From: Adiantum capillus-veneris | Taxonomy: Eukaryota > Streptophyta > Polypodiopsida > Polypodiales > Pteridaceae | Length of the DNA: 64,000 nt | Direction: 5' to 3' | Assembly: GCA_014529385.2 (NCBI GenBank) | Contig: CM043966.1 | Location: forward strand, 41,166,037 to 41,230,036 | In this document: in pieces, positions 47,701 to 60,950 of the stretch | Layout: every line of letters starts with the position of its first letter | Position numbering within the stretch: position 1 is the stretch's first letter | The notes under the pieces: generated by a model | Seen by the model: the letters and a program-made list of their open reading frames with translations, nothing else | Told to the model about the DNA's origin: nothing | The model's database searches: none | Made by a program: the position numbers and the translations under genes

Positions 47701-48061
47701 TTGATGTTTTGATATTTTTCAAAGAACATTTAAAGACAGACCCTAATTTTGTTCAACGATCGCTTGTTGAACTTGCACCATCTTTTTACCCGGCCTAAAC
47801 ATTCTTGTGATATACATTTGTCTTGTTGTCCGGGGTATTTCATTTGTATTGAAGTGTACTATCTTGTTTGAGGTAGTTCACCTCATTGAGTCATGTCTTC
47901 TTTTTTAATCGGATCAATTGTCCTGTATTTTAATCGGATCAATTATCTTTAGTCATTTCAAATTTGTCTTGTTGTCAGGGGTATTTTGAATCTGACCTAT
48001 GGTTCAATTGGTTCCCTCAGCTGTGATTTTTTTTAGTTGCATGAATTGATCCAAACCACAT

Positions 48062-48407
48062 GGAATGGAAACAGATTAATAAATAAGTGACCAACGACAT
48101 GATTAGAACAATATGGCCATGTGAGGATACGGAGATAAAAAAAGGATGGTGTAAGGTATCAAAGTGCCTCCACAAAGCAATGAAAGAAAACACTGCGAGA
48201 ATCTACTTGGAAGTTTATGGCCATCCACTGCACAATGCACGTTGTGCATTATATTTTACAAAAATGCTATATGTTCATTTTGTGCAACAACGCCCAGTAG
48301 ACATTTTATCGAAGGAGACAATTTTTGCCACCCATGATATCAGGGAGAGTTGTATCACTTTTACCGAAGACGAGCTGGCATTGATAGTTGAAGGCACCGA
48401 CCAATAG
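48062..48407 (+). pseudogene. Middle fragment of the kinase/RING gene, copy 1
   Basis: One open stretch contains IRTIWPCEDTEIKKGW and TFTEDELALIVEGTDQ and is shared with copy 3. It ends at a deletion join: the next bases belong to the hAT transposase. No domain was recognised. Confidence 0.5.
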
Positions 48408-48409
48408 TT

Positions 48410-49667
48410 TGTGCAAAACCGAGAAATAGCAGGAAGTTTCAACATCATTGACATGCACATTCTGTACAAATCGAGCACTCTTTGTTGTTTCAAGATAAAT
48501 TTCACAACTTGACGCGCTATGTTAGTGATTTTGGCGAACCATGTGGTTTCTTCACTAGTGTATTGATCCTTCAATACCAAGTTAAAGATGTGCATATTAC
48601 TACCATTGGCAAAAATGTATGGAAAGAAGTTCTTTATTTATTGATTAGAGTTTTTTCAATTCTATGCATTGTCCATGACTACTTGAATGACATATTCAGC
48701 ACCAATTTCTTTAATAACATTAATCAAGACCTCTAAAATGTATTTGCCACTTTTAATTGTACCAAAACTGTCAATCGTCTTTATGAACGTTTTTCCTCTA
48801 GACAAACTAGCATTACATTGATCAGTGGTCTTCTTTGAACATTTGACCAACGATCACTCAGAATTGTGCATCCTAAAAGCGAAATATTTCCAAATGATTA
48901 TTTTGGCAACACGCTCTTTGACTTCGATGTAACATTTTTTCAAGAGAACATTTCATATTGTGTGATAAGAAGGAGCTGAAAATCTTGGGTCCACCTCTGC
49001 GGTTTTCTTCCAAGCGTCCTTGTGACCAAGTGAAGAATATTGCTTTGGTGAGTGTAGTTTGTGCTTCTTCTAGAGACTGCATCTGAAAGCTTTGATGCAA
49101 GGATTTTTGATGCATTTGACGAAGTCCACCTTCATTGTGACGCTTAAAAGGAATGCTGCTTGACATTTTCTCTCCCTCTGTAGGCTCTTCTCCGTGGTTA
49201 GTGGGTGTCACCACAGGATCAACAGAGTTAATATTTGGCTCTGACTACACTACTCCTGACTCTCATCCATAACAGAGCTATATATCTGTTGTCTCTTGCC
49301 ACCTTTTTTGGTGAGGGCTTCTCTCAAAGGCTTTGCAATTGCAGGTGCCTGAGGATGTTCAAATTTCTTACAATTATTTTTAATGCTACCCAAAAAATGG
49401 TCCCTAATACGTCATTCACCGCCTAATTTTGTTGTGAAGAAAAATTTACTTTACCACTCCATATATCGACCACATATGTTGTTAGCATAATCCCACCGCC
49501 TGACGGTTCTACGGCTTGTGGGGAGGTCTTTACACCCATTTTTTTGCGGGTCTGTCTCCAAGAGAAAGGGTTTTTTCTTCAACATGATCGATATACTCAT
49601 TTTCAAAGGGCTTGCAATGTGTAGGCCACCCCTTTCCATGGCCTTCCATTAAACAAGAGCAAGCCAT
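48410..49667 (-). pseudogene. hAT-family transposase, copy 1 (C-terminus deleted)
   Basis: The - strand shows an N-terminal segment (EGHGKGWPTHCKPFENEY in the homologous frame), a BED-finger remnant, the DUF659-type middle (KCSKKTTDQCNASLSRGKT, GKYILEVLINVIKEIGAEYV), then TFNLVLKDQYTSEETTWF. The C-terminal dimerisation part present in copies 2 and 3 is missing. Several stops make it inactive. Confidence 0.75.
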
Positions 49668-50615
49668 TTTTATTTCACAAGGATCAATGGAAATGCTTCA
49701 TCAACATTGGCCTATGATACCCATGATTCCAGGTTGACACAAGCTATTTTTCTCTCCCAATGCACTTTCCCTTTACTTTGGTAAGAAGCTCTACCTAAAC
49801 ACTCTGATTTTGCTAAGCCAAGATCGACGGGACACTTCATTTGAGTTTGCTCAACCGAGGATGCTTCAGTATACTCATGCATCTCCCTTAACCCACGTTA
49901 TAATACCTTTTTTCCCCCTTTAAAAATCCCCATTCCCATTACTCTGTAGAGTGCCTTTGCAAAATCTCCCTCTATACCTTACTTATGGTAGTAAGTGAAC
50001 CTTTTCCATGGTTATCTCCCTTGATTTACGATTTTTGAAGGAATCGTGATAACGTGCAAAATATAAAAAGTATTCTGCTCTATTGGAAAATTTTGAATTG
50101 GTTTGGGTTTTAAACATGTTCTGTTAGATGTGGACAATTTTATTAGGAGTGACTTGTTTTTATTGCATTTTGCACGAGTAAACATACCATTTTAAAGGCA
50201 AAATATTATCAATCTGAATAAATATAATCTTGCACAATTTTTTGAAGTCTTTAAAGTCAGTGTATACTTTGTTTAAACTAGTGTGAGAGTACACATTGAA
50301 AAATTTAGGTTATAAATTCACAATATGCTGAAATGTTCCAAATTTTTAACATGTGTTGTTTGATCTGGATGAAGTTCTTAAAAACTACTTGTTTGCTCTG
50401 CATTTTACACGATTAAACATTGCACTTTAAAGTGAAAATTGTTTCCAATGTTTATCAAATTAGAGCTCTAGGACAAATTATAAGAGGAACAGAAGGTCAA
50501 GATGAAGCAGGGGAAAGCTCAGGACCAAGATTCCTTACCCAAGAGATTGAAGATGGCCCAAGATGTGCAAGCAGTTGTGGGTGGCCGATGAGATGCCAGC
50601 GGCACCGGCACAATC

Positions 50616-51397
50616 ATGCGTGCAACATTGAATGACAAGTGCACTCATCCAATTGGATTTCCCCACGAGGCCTTGGTAGAAGGTAGGAGGGTTGGAGTAG
50701 GCTCTTTTGGTGTGTGCATATTATACACCATCAAAGGCATCTCTTTATTTCCAAAGCACATTATATATGTGGGAAAATGCTACAAGGGAGGGAGTGAGGA
50801 AAAATAGCTTCCAGACAGAGCAAGGAATGCAAACAATTCACCCCTCCATTGTAGGATGCATTGGCTTTGCCACCGAAGCTCCATGAATCACAATATTTCC
50901 ATACTACAATGGGGGCACCTTGGGGGACATGAGGTGTGCCGCTTGCCATTCACCCACGGAGTGTTCAGACGCCACATGCACATCCTACAACAGAGCTAGA
51001 GATAGAGACAACACAAATCAAAGCAGTGATTGGACAGATGCCAGCAATCTGTCATGCCTTAATTAATGGCATTGCAGCTGCTCACTCGGCTGGTATAGTG
51101 CACGACGACCTACACCCTTTCAACATAATGTTGGACTTTACTCGTGAAAATAAACCTTGCGTTGGCATAATTGATTGAGAATTGATCCTTAGAATGCCAA
51201 CTAAACGCGTATCAAATAATTATATGGAGGTCATTGCCACCAAAAAATCATCACTTACCATAGATAGAGACAACACGAATCAAAGTAGTGATTGAGAAGA
51301 TGCCAAGAATCTATCACGCCTTAATTGATGGCATTGTGGATGCTCACTTGGCTGGTATAGTGCACAGCAACCTACACGCTTTCAACATAATGTTGGA
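50616..51397 (+). pseudogene. Protein-kinase-like fragment, copy 2
   Basis: It has the same glycine loop as copy 1. The catalytic loop reads HDDLHPFNIML. It stops at the deletion join at 51397, directly against the hAT C-terminus. Confidence 0.55.
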
Positions 51398-53149
51398 CTA
51401 GAACGTGTTGACCATGTGATAGAAATCACTGACCACCCCTATATTGGACATCAAATTTAAATTCCAGTACTCTAGATTGAGCATGTAAGCCACACTATTG
51501 AGTGGACTATAAGCACTCTTCCATCTTTCATGAAAATACTTGGCCAAAATTCCTCGTTGTTTACGAGAGAATGGTAGTCTCCACTCCTTCTCTGCTACAG
51601 ACTCTTTCAGCTCCTCAGGATTTTCAAGATTCTGTTGGACTGACCACCATGTATTCCACACTTTGCCCATATTTGGTGCCTTTTGATCAAGGTTGTAAAT
51701 TGCAAACATAACGGGCATCGTTACATGGTATGCATCCATTACACTCCTCCACCAAGCAACCTTGTTATGATGGTTCCACGTAGACATGTAATTTTCTCTT
51801 TCACTTTCTCTTTCTGTTCAAGCGGCCGTGCAATTGAAAGTGTCAATCACAACGCACTTATTGCGGAGAAGTGATTCCAATGTATAAAAATGAGTGCAAA
51901 ACCGAGATATAGCAGGAAGTTTCAACATCATTGACATGCACATTCTGTACAAATCGAGCACTCTTTGTTGTTTCAAGATAAATTTCACAGCTTGACGCGC
52001 TATGTTAGTGATTTTGGCGAACCATGTGGTTTCTTCACTAGTGTATTGATCCTTCAGTACCAAGTTAAAGGTGTGCATATTACTACCATTGGCAAAAATG
52101 TATGGAAAGCAGTTCTTTATTTATTTATTAGAGTTTTTACAATTCTATGCATTGTCCATGACTACTTGAATGACATATTTAGCACCAATTTCTTTAATAA
52201 CATTAATCAAGACCTCTGAAATGTATTTGCCACTTTTAATTGTACCAAAACTGTGAATCGCCTTTATGAACGTTTTTCCTCTAGACAAACTAGAATTACA
52301 TTGATCAGTGGTCTTCTTTAAACATTTGACCAACGATCACTCCGAATTGTGCATCCTGAAAGCGAAATATTTCCAAATGATTATTTTGGCAACACGCTCT
52401 TTGACTTAGATGTAACATTTTTCCAAGAGAACATTTCATATCGTGTGATAAGAAGGAGCTGAAAATCTTGGGTCCAACTCAACCGTTTTCTTCCAAGCGT
52501 CCTTGTGACCAAGTGAAGAATATTGCTTTGGCGAGTGTAGTTTGTGGTTCTTCTAGAGACTGCATCTGAAAGCTTTGATGCAATGATGTTTGATGCATTT
52601 GACCAAGTCCACCTTCATTGTGACGCTTAAAAGGAATGCTTCTTGACATTTCCTCTGTCTCTGCATGCTCTTTTCCAAGGTTAGTTGGTGTCACCACAGG
52701 ATCAACAGAGTTAATATTTGGCTCTGACTACACCGCTCTTGAATTGCATCCATAACAGAGCTATACATATGTTGTCTCTTTCCACCTTTTTTGGTGAGGC
52801 CTTCTCTCAAAGGCTTTGCAAATGCAGGTGCCTGAGGATGTTCACATTTCTTACAATTATTTTTAATGCTACCCAAAAAATGGTCCCTAATACGTGGTTC
52901 ACCGCCTGATTTTGTTGTGAAGCAAAATTTACATTACCACTCCATATATCGACCGCATATGTTATGAGCATAATCCCACCGCCTTACGATTATACGGCTT
53001 GTGGGGAGGTCTTTACACCCATTTTTTTGCGGGTCTGTCTCCAAGAGAAAGGCTTTTTCTTCAACATGATCGAGATACTCATTTTCAAAGGGCTTGCAAT
53101 GTGTAGGCCACCCCTTTCCATGGCCTTCCATTAAACAAGAGCAAGCCAT
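51398..53149 (-). pseudogene. hAT-family transposase, copy 2
   Basis: The N-terminal part runs from 53149 to a BED-type finger (CKFC then CKKC, separated by an in-frame stop). Then come the DUF659-like region (52333-52145), TFNLVLKDQYTSEETTWF and HFYTLESLLRNK (52078-51818), and the C-terminal part (NHHNKVAWW, KRWKSAYSPL-like) to 51398. hAT transposases cut and paste DNA and need a C-terminal dimerisation region, which is present here but in separate frames. Terminal repeats were not found. Confidence 0.75.
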
Positions 53150-54097
53150 TTTTATTTCACAAGGATCAATGGAAATGCTTCATCAACATGGGCCTATGAT
53201 ACCCATGATTCCAGCTTGACACAAGCTATTTTTCTCTCCCAATCCACTTTCCCTTTACTTTGGTAAGAACCTCTACCTAAACACTCTGATTTTGCTAAGC
53301 CAAGATGGACGGGACACTTCATTTGAGTTTGCTCATCCGAGGATGCTTCAGTATACTCATGCATCTGCCTTAACCCACGTTATAATACCTTTTTTCCCCC
53401 TTTAAAAATCCCCATTCCCATTACTCTGTAGAGTGCCTTTGCCAAATCTCCCTCTATACCTTACTTATGGTAGTAAGTGAACCTTTTCCATGGTTATCTC
53501 CCTTGATTTACGATTTTTAAAGGAATTGTGATAATGTGCAAAATATAAAAAGTATTCTGTTCTATTGGAAAATTTTGAATTGGTTTGGGTTTTATACATC
53601 TTCTGTTTGATCTGGACAATTTTATTAGGAGTGACTTTTTTTTATTGCATTTTGCACGAGTAAATATACCATTTTAAAGGCAAAATATTATCAATCTGAA
53701 TAAATATAATCTTGCACAATTTTTTGAAGTCTTTAAAGTCGGTGTATACTTTGTTTAAACTAGTGTGAGAGTACACATTGAAAAAGTTAGGTTATAAATT
53801 CACAGTATGCTGAAATGTTCCAAATTTTTAACATGTATTGTTTGATCTGGATGAAGTTCTTAAAAACTACTTGTTTGCTCTGCATTTTACACGATTAAAC
53901 ATTGCACTTTAAAGTGAAAATTGTTTCCAATGTTTATCAAATTAGAGCTCTGGGACAAATTATAAGAGGAACAGAAGGTCAAGATGAAGCAGGTGAAAGC
54001 TCACGACCAATCTTCCTTACCCAAGAGATTGAAGATGGCCCAAGATGTGCAAGCAGTTGTGGGTGGTCGATGAGATGCCAGCGGCACCGGCACAATC

Positions 54098-55310
54098 ATG
54101 TGTGCAACATTGAATGACAAGTGCATTCATCCAATTGGATTTCCCCACGAGGCCTTGGTAGAAGGTAGGAGGGTTGGAGTAGGCTCTTTTGGTGTGTGCA
54201 CATTATACACCATCAAAGGCATCTCTTTCTTTCCAAAGCACATTATATATGTGGGAAAATGCTACAAGGGAGGGAGTGAGGAAAAATAGCTTCCAGACAG
54301 AGCAAGGAATGCAAACAATTAACCCCTCCATTGTAAGATGCATTGGCTTTGCCACCGAAGCTCCATGAATCACAATATTTCCATACTACAATGGGGGCAC
54401 CTTGGGGGACATGAGGTGTGCCGCTTGCCAATTACCCACGGAGCGTTCAGACGCCACATGCACATCCTACAACACAGCTGGAGGTCATTGCCACCAGCAA
54501 ATCAGCCCTTACCAGAGATAGAGACAACACAAATCAAAGCAGTGACTGGACAGATGCCAGCAATCTGTCATGCCTTAATTAATGGCATTGCAGCTGCTCA
54601 CTTGGCTGGTATAGTGCAAAGCGACCTACACCCTTTATACATAATGTTGGACTTTACTCGTGAAAATAAACCTTGCGTTGGCATAATTGATTGAGAACTG
54701 ATCCTTAGAATGCCAAATAAACGTGTATCAAATAATTATATGGAGGTCATTGCCACCAACAAATCATCACTTACCATAGATAGAGACAATACGAATCAAA
54801 GTAGTGATTGAGCAGATGTCAAGAATCTATCACGCCTTAATTGATGGCATTGTGGCTACTCACTTGGCTGGTATAGTGCACAACAACCTACACCCTTTCA
54901 ACATAATGTTGGACTTAACTCGTGAAATATACCTTGCGTTGGCATCATTGATTATGAAATGATTCTTAGAATTCCAGCTAAGCGCGTATCAAATAATTAT
55001 CTACATCCAAGTGGACAGCCGGAACGTGCAGCTTTGGAGACATAGAAATTAGGGGAAGGAGAGATTGAAAAGAGACCATGGATTGCTCCAAAACTACAGA
55101 TCCATGGTGTGCAGATAGGTACACAAAATTATGCAACATTTATGCATTAGGTTATCTATTTGACATGTTGATAAATTTTTGGAGTGCAGCGAAGAAAGTT
55201 AATTTTCCAAAATAAGTATTTTATCACCCCAACCAAGATGTAATGAGGTCCATTCAGATAAATGTAGACCAGTTGGATGAAGTTAAAAGAGCGGGAAAAT
55301 AGAAGAAACG
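54098..55310 (+). pseudogene. Protein-kinase-like fragment, copy 3
   Basis: The order is as in copy 1: glycine loop, duplicated catalytic-loop segment (SDLHPLYIML; the second copy is near 54885), DYEM- and RPWIAPK-like pieces near 54955-55100, then GYLFDMLINFW near 55150. Catalytic residues are altered. Confidence 0.6.
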
Positions 55311-55695
55311 CATTTGATGTTTTGATATTTTTCAAAGAACATTTAAAGACAGACCCTAATTTTGTTCAATGATCGCTTGTTGAACTTGCACCATCTTTTT
55401 ACCTGGCCTAAACATTCTTGTGATATACATTTGTCTTGTTGTCCGGGGTATTTCATTTGTATTGAAGTGTACTATCTTGTTTGAGGTAGTTCACCTCATT
55501 GAGTCATGTCTTCTTTTTTAATCGGATCAATTGTCCTGTATTTTAATCGGATCAATTATCTTTAGTCATTTCAAATTTGTCTTGTTGCCAGGGGTATTTT
55601 GAATATGTCCTATGGTTCAATTGGTTCCCTCAGTTGTGATTTTGTTTAGTTGCATGAATTGTGATCTGATTTAGTCGAACTACGACGTATTAGTA

Positions 55696-56816
55696 GTGGA
55701 AGAGACAGATCTACTTTGTGTATCTACGAGACTGTTGAATCATGAGGATATATTTTTGTCAATGATATTGAATATTTGTCTATTTGTCCATTGCAGCTCT
55801 AAGATAAAATGGCCGATAAAGAACAAGTTTGTGGTACCCAATCAGTGCCTGATGATCAATAACAAGCGGTTGTTAATGCATTTCAGTGCATGAAATCTCT
55901 AGAAAACGGTATGTAGGCACAGCAAGCAATGTGCACTACTGGACAAATTTCAAAATGGGAAAATCCAAACCACATGGAATGGAAACAGATTAAAAAAGAA
56001 GTGACCAAGGACATGATTAGAACAATATGGCCATGTGAGGATACGGAGATAAGAAAAGGATGGTGTAAGGTATCAAAGTGCCTCCACAAAGCAATGAAAG
56101 AAAACACTGAGAGAATCTAATTGGAAGTTTATGGCCATCCACACCACAATGCAGGTTGTGCATTATATTTTACAAAAATGCTATATATTCATTTTGTGCA
56201 ACAACGCCCAGTAGAAATTTTATCGAAGGAGACAATTTTTGCCACCCATGATATCAGGGAGAGTTGTATCACTTTTACCGAAGACGAGCTGGCATTGATA
56301 GTTGAAGGCACCGACCAATACTTAAAGAAAGAGAAAGATATTTACACGACATAACACAGCTTTCTATAGCCACACAAACACCCCAACCGTTCATAGGTCC
56401 GGATGAAGAAAAGTATTCACCACCTGAACCAAGGTGTTCAGAATCTGACATAGCAAGTGAATCCTGCGCATGTACAAGGGACACATCAGTCACCTTGTCT
56501 TGCATCCAGATTTGGTTCCCTCGTCCACTTTGAATTCATCTTCATCTTTCCAATGTCCAGTTTGCTACAAGATTTTTGATGGATGGAGTGGATACTATAC
56601 ATTGACATGTCGTCATTATTATCACTGTTGTCTTATTTATTTAATACAAAATAGTAGCCGATGTGCAATCTGTTCACAAGATATTCCACAAGGAATATAT
56701 GTTATGTTTGGCATGGAAAATGAGTATAAATTCAAGCAAGCCCACCAAGATACCCCTAGCACAATTAGAAATCTTTTTGGTGACCAAGATGTTCGTTTTG
56801 AGCATAACAATTGAGA
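55696..56816 (+). pseudogene. Downstream part of the kinase gene with a RING-like domain
   Basis: Open stretches at 55696-55893, 55929-56354 and 56470-56814 need frame changes to join. The last holds CPVCYKIF, then TCRHYYHCC and RCAIC, close to a RING finger (Cys-X2-Cys, Cys-X-His, His/Cys, Cys-X2-Cys), though the spacing after the second His is short. RING proteins usually act as ubiquitin ligases. A kinase with a C-terminal RING is the inferred source protein, but the link is by order on the strand only. Confidence 0.5.
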
Positions 56817-57325
56817 TCGACAAACTATGTATAATCGCGAATATGAAACATTATATATGACCAAAACACATTGAATATAAGCTCTTTCATAATGTTATTT
56901 GATAAAATCTTCATTCTACTCTCAATCTATATTGAATATGCACGAAGTTGTTATTTGGTTCTAAGTCTGAGTGTTGTGGGTCTCCTTGTAATTCAACTTC
57001 CACATCTATTATCAGATTCTCTTCTTTTTTGTCTATAGTGCATTGAGATACACCAAGCTTGAACTCTTCTTTCATTGCAATACATGTACACTAATTTTTT
57101 GCTCTGTCTACTAATAGCCTGTTGTGAATAGTATTATGAACTTGAGTTTGCTGTACATTGTGCCAATACTTTCATTGCAAGGGGACGTAAGGTTGAGTAA
57201 TGCTCTCCACCATTCATCATCCACCACTTCCATGCAGGTTTCTCTTTTTCCATTGATTGTACAAAATCATTTGTAAAAGGACCTTTTTTTAATCTAAATG
57301 CACTCATTTCATTGATACAATCAAT

Positions 57326-59092
57326 TCAGTCTTGGACGTTGGAGTAGAACGTGTTGACCATGTGATAGAAATCACTGACCACCCCTATATTGGACATCAA
57401 ATTTAAATTCCAGTACTCTAGATTGAGCATGTAAGCCACACTATCGAGTGGACTATAAGCACTCTTCCATCTTTTATGAAAGTACTTGGCCAAAATTCCT
57501 CGTTGTTTACGAGAGAATGGTAGTCTCCACTCCTTCTCTGCTACAGACTCTTTCAGCTCCTCAGGATTTTCAAGACTCTGTTGGACTGACCACCATGTAT
57601 TCCACACTTTGCCCATATTTGGTGCCTTTTGATCAAGGTTGTAAATTGCAAACATAAGGGGCATCCTTACATGGTATGCATCCATTACACTCCCCCACCA
57701 AGCAACCTTGTTATGATGGTTCCACGTAGACATGTAACTTTCTCTTTCACTTTCTCTTTCTGTTCAAGCGGCCGTGCAATTGAAAGTGTCAATCACAACG
57801 CACTTATTGCGGAGAAGTGATTCCAATGTATAAAAATGCGTGCAAAACCGAGATATAGCAGGAAGTTTCAACATCATTGACATGCACATTCTGTACAAAT
57901 CGAGCACTCTGTTGTTTCAAGATAAATTTCACAACTTGACGCGCTATGTTAGTGATTTTGGCGAACCATGTGGTTTCGTCACTAGTGTATTGATCCTTCA
58001 GTACGAAGTTAAAGGTGTGCATATTACTACCATTGGCAAAAATGTATGGAAAGCAGTTCTTTATTTATTTATTAGAGTTTTTACAATTCTATGCATTGTC
58101 CATGACTACTTGAATGACATATTCATCACCAATTTCTTTAATTACATTAATCACGACCTCAGAAATGTATTTGCCACTTTTAATTGTACCAAAACTGTGA
58201 ATCGCCTTTATGAACGTTTTTCCTCTAGACAAACTAGCATTACATTGATCAGTGGTCTTCTTTGAACATTTGACCAACGATCACTCAGAATTGTGCATCC
58301 TGAAAGCGAAATATTTCCAAATGATTATTTTGGCAACACGCTCTTTGACTTAGATGTAACATTTTTCCAAGAGAACGTTTCATATTGTGTGATAAGAAGG
58401 AGCTGAAAATCCTGGGTCAAACTAAGCGGTTTTCTTCCAAGCGTCCTTGTACCAAGTGAAGAATATTGCTTTGGCGAGTGTAGTTTGTGCTTCTTCTAGA
58501 GACTGCATCTGAAAGCTTTGATGGAATGATGTTTGATGCATTTGACCAAGTCCACCTTCATTGTGACGCTTAAAAGGAATGCTTCTTGACATTTCCTCTC
58601 CCTCTGCATGCTCTTTTCCAAGGTTAGTTGGTGTCACCACAGGATCAACAGAGTTAATATTTGGCTCTGACTACACCGCTCTTGACTTGCATCCATAACA
58701 GAGCTATACATATGTTGTCTCTTTCCACCTTTTTTGGTGAGGCCTTCTCTCAAAGGCTTTGCAAATGCAGGTGCCTGAGGATGTTCACATTTCTTACAAT
58801 TATTTTTAATGCTACCCAAAAAATGGTCCCTAATACGTGGTTCACCGCCTGATTTTGTTGTGAAGCAAAATTTACATTACCACTCCATATATCGACCGTA
58901 TATGTTGTGAGCATAATCCCACCGCCTGACGGTTCTACGGCTTGTGGGGAGGTCTTTACACCCATTTTTTTGCGGGTCTGTCTCCAAGAGAAAGGCTTTT
59001 TCTTCAACATGATCGAGATACTCATTTTCAAAGGGCTTGCAATGTGTAGGCCACCCCTTTCCATGGCCTTCCATTAAACAAGAGCAACCCAT
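57326..59092 (-). pseudogene. hAT-family transposase, copy 3
   Basis: This is the fullest hAT copy: N-terminal segment from 59092, BED-type finger (about 58870-58790), spacer with LAKAIFFT (58460), DUF659-like block (58277-58089), TFNFVLKDQYTSDETTWF (58022 onward) and C-terminus MSTWNHHNKVAWW to 57326. One or more stops separate each part. It runs opposite to the kinase/RING fragments, so a hAT insertion beside or into that gene before triplication is likely. Confidence 0.75.
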
Positions 59093-59455
59093 TTTTATTT
59101 CACAAGGATCAATGGAAATGCTTCATCAACATTGGCCTATGATACCCATGATTCCAGCTTGACACAAGCTATTTTTCTCTCCCAATCCACTTTCACTTTA
59201 CTTTGGTAAGAACCTCTACGTAAACACTCTGATTTTGCTAAGCCAAGGTTGACGGGACACTTTATCTGAGTTTGCTCAACCGAGGATGCTTCAGTATACT
59301 CATGCGTCTGCCTTAACCCTTGTTATAATACCTTTTTTCCCCCTTTAAAAATCCCCATTCCCATTACTCTGTAGAGTGACTTTGCCAAATCTCCCTCTAT
59401 ACCTTACTTATGGTAGTAAGTGAACCTTTTCCATGGTTATCTCCCTTGATTTATG

Positions 59456-60950
59456 ATTTTTAGTTGTTACTTGAGCCAGGAAACAGGAGGTTAAACATTG
59501 CAACATGCCCTTACTGCAAATCCCCCCCCACCCCCCCCTCCTTGCCTTTTCGCTTCATTCTTCATTTTTCAGCTAATCAGCAAGTTCTACTCATTATCTC
59601 CTACATTGATTGTAGATGCAATGAGTATGTTTTGGAAAGAGTTTAGAAGATGTGGCAAGCATGCAAACTTTAGCTACTTAATGAGATCAAAAGCATGTGT
59701 CCTTAGTGCTAAGAATTGAGTTGGAGTGTCTAAGGTGCTTGAAACATCCAATAATTGCATCCACAAGTGATGATTCTTGCTCTGTGGACTTCCTTTGTTC
59801 CACAAGTGATGATCCATGCCAAATATAGGTGCCTTGCCGTTGCATGAACATCAAGTCCAGCCAGTTCTCTTGCTATTGAGACCTGAAGAGTAGCTACCTC
59901 AAACTTTATTCCTTTGCCCTTCCATTAGTTAAACATCCACTTGTTGCATAGAGCTGCTTAATTACTTCACACTGCTCAAGCCGAGCAATCACCATTTCCA
60001 TCAAACCCATGAGCAGAGAAAACCTCATTTGCCCACCTTCAAGCACCCCTTATTGTCTCCATGCAACCATATCTCTCTACTTGACTATCCACTACCATAA
60101 CAAATTTTTCAATATACAAGGTCCTTTTTAGCTTTGCTAACCTCGAGGCAACTTTACTATCCTTTGCTAGAAGACCTTAGTGATTCACCTACCCTCATGG
60201 CCTTGCACCCCACCTTACAATTGTATAATTTGTTTATTATTCTCCACATGCATTCGGTGAAGATGTAGACCATCTAAGTAGTTTATCACTTTACCCTCAT
60301 CTAAAAGGCACCTATCTTATAACTATATGTGGATTGTGCAGATGTAGCCCTTCTAAGTAATTTATCACTTTACCCTCATCTAAAAGGCACCTATCTTATA
60401 GCTATATGTGGATTGTATCCCTTCATCTTGTACATCCGCACCTTGCTAAAATTAATATAGCTTTATGTGCCTTGACCCCACCTTCCTTGTATGTTATAAC
60501 CCACAACTTTAATCATCCTTGACCTTACCTTGAAAGTTAATTCCATTTTTCCACCTTGTACATTCCCAGGTCTTTGCCTCACCTAGTTGGTACCTAGACA
60601 TTAGGAAATTTCGGAGGTCATTTGGAGGGCCATATGAAGAGAGAAAAATAGAGCGCGTCCAATGAGCATGAAGGCTACGTTACGTAGGAAAGTACGTGGA
60701 AAGACTCAAAAAATAGGAAAATAGCATAAAACTTTCACGAAACTAGGATTGTAGCATAGTAATTTTCTTCCTTTTACCGAGCTTTTAGGTGCTTGCGTGT
60801 GGTCCCACTTCTGATATTCTCTTATGGTCATTAACGTACTGGAGGGTGACCATTAAGCCCGCACAAGATATTGGAATTCTAAAACACTTTCCCTCCATTA
60901 GAATGCTTTCAAAGTGAATCTCCCTCCACTAAAGCTTTTCTCTGAGAGTT
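59456..60950. other. Intergenic region with a C-rich run and a 79-bp duplication
   Basis: No gene was recognised. A C-rich run lies at 59521-59542. A 79-base segment starting GATGTAG is repeated in tandem at 60262-60340 and 60341-60418. The last 200 bases are probably the promoter of the next gene. Confidence 0.6.

Larger units (their letters stand above)
45900..50030 (+). repeat. Triplicated unit, copy 1 (4131 bp)
   Basis: It starts ATTTTTGAAGGAATCGTGATAA and ends CTTGATTTACG. Compared with copy 3 it lacks a segment equal to about 56320-57838 and another equal to about 55668-55966. This accounts for its length. Confidence 0.9.
50031..53512 (+). repeat. Triplicated unit, copy 2 (3482 bp)
   Basis: It has the same ends as copy 1. 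It lacks the part equal to about 54915-57345 of copy 3, plus about 32 bases of the kinase region (join at 50998), which explains its length. Confidence 0.9.
53513..59455 (+). repeat. Triplicated unit, copy 3 (5943 bp, fullest)
   Basis: It is the longest copy and contains every segment seen in the other two. After 59455 the ATTTTT that opens each unit appears once more, then the sequence becomes unique. Confidence 0.9.
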
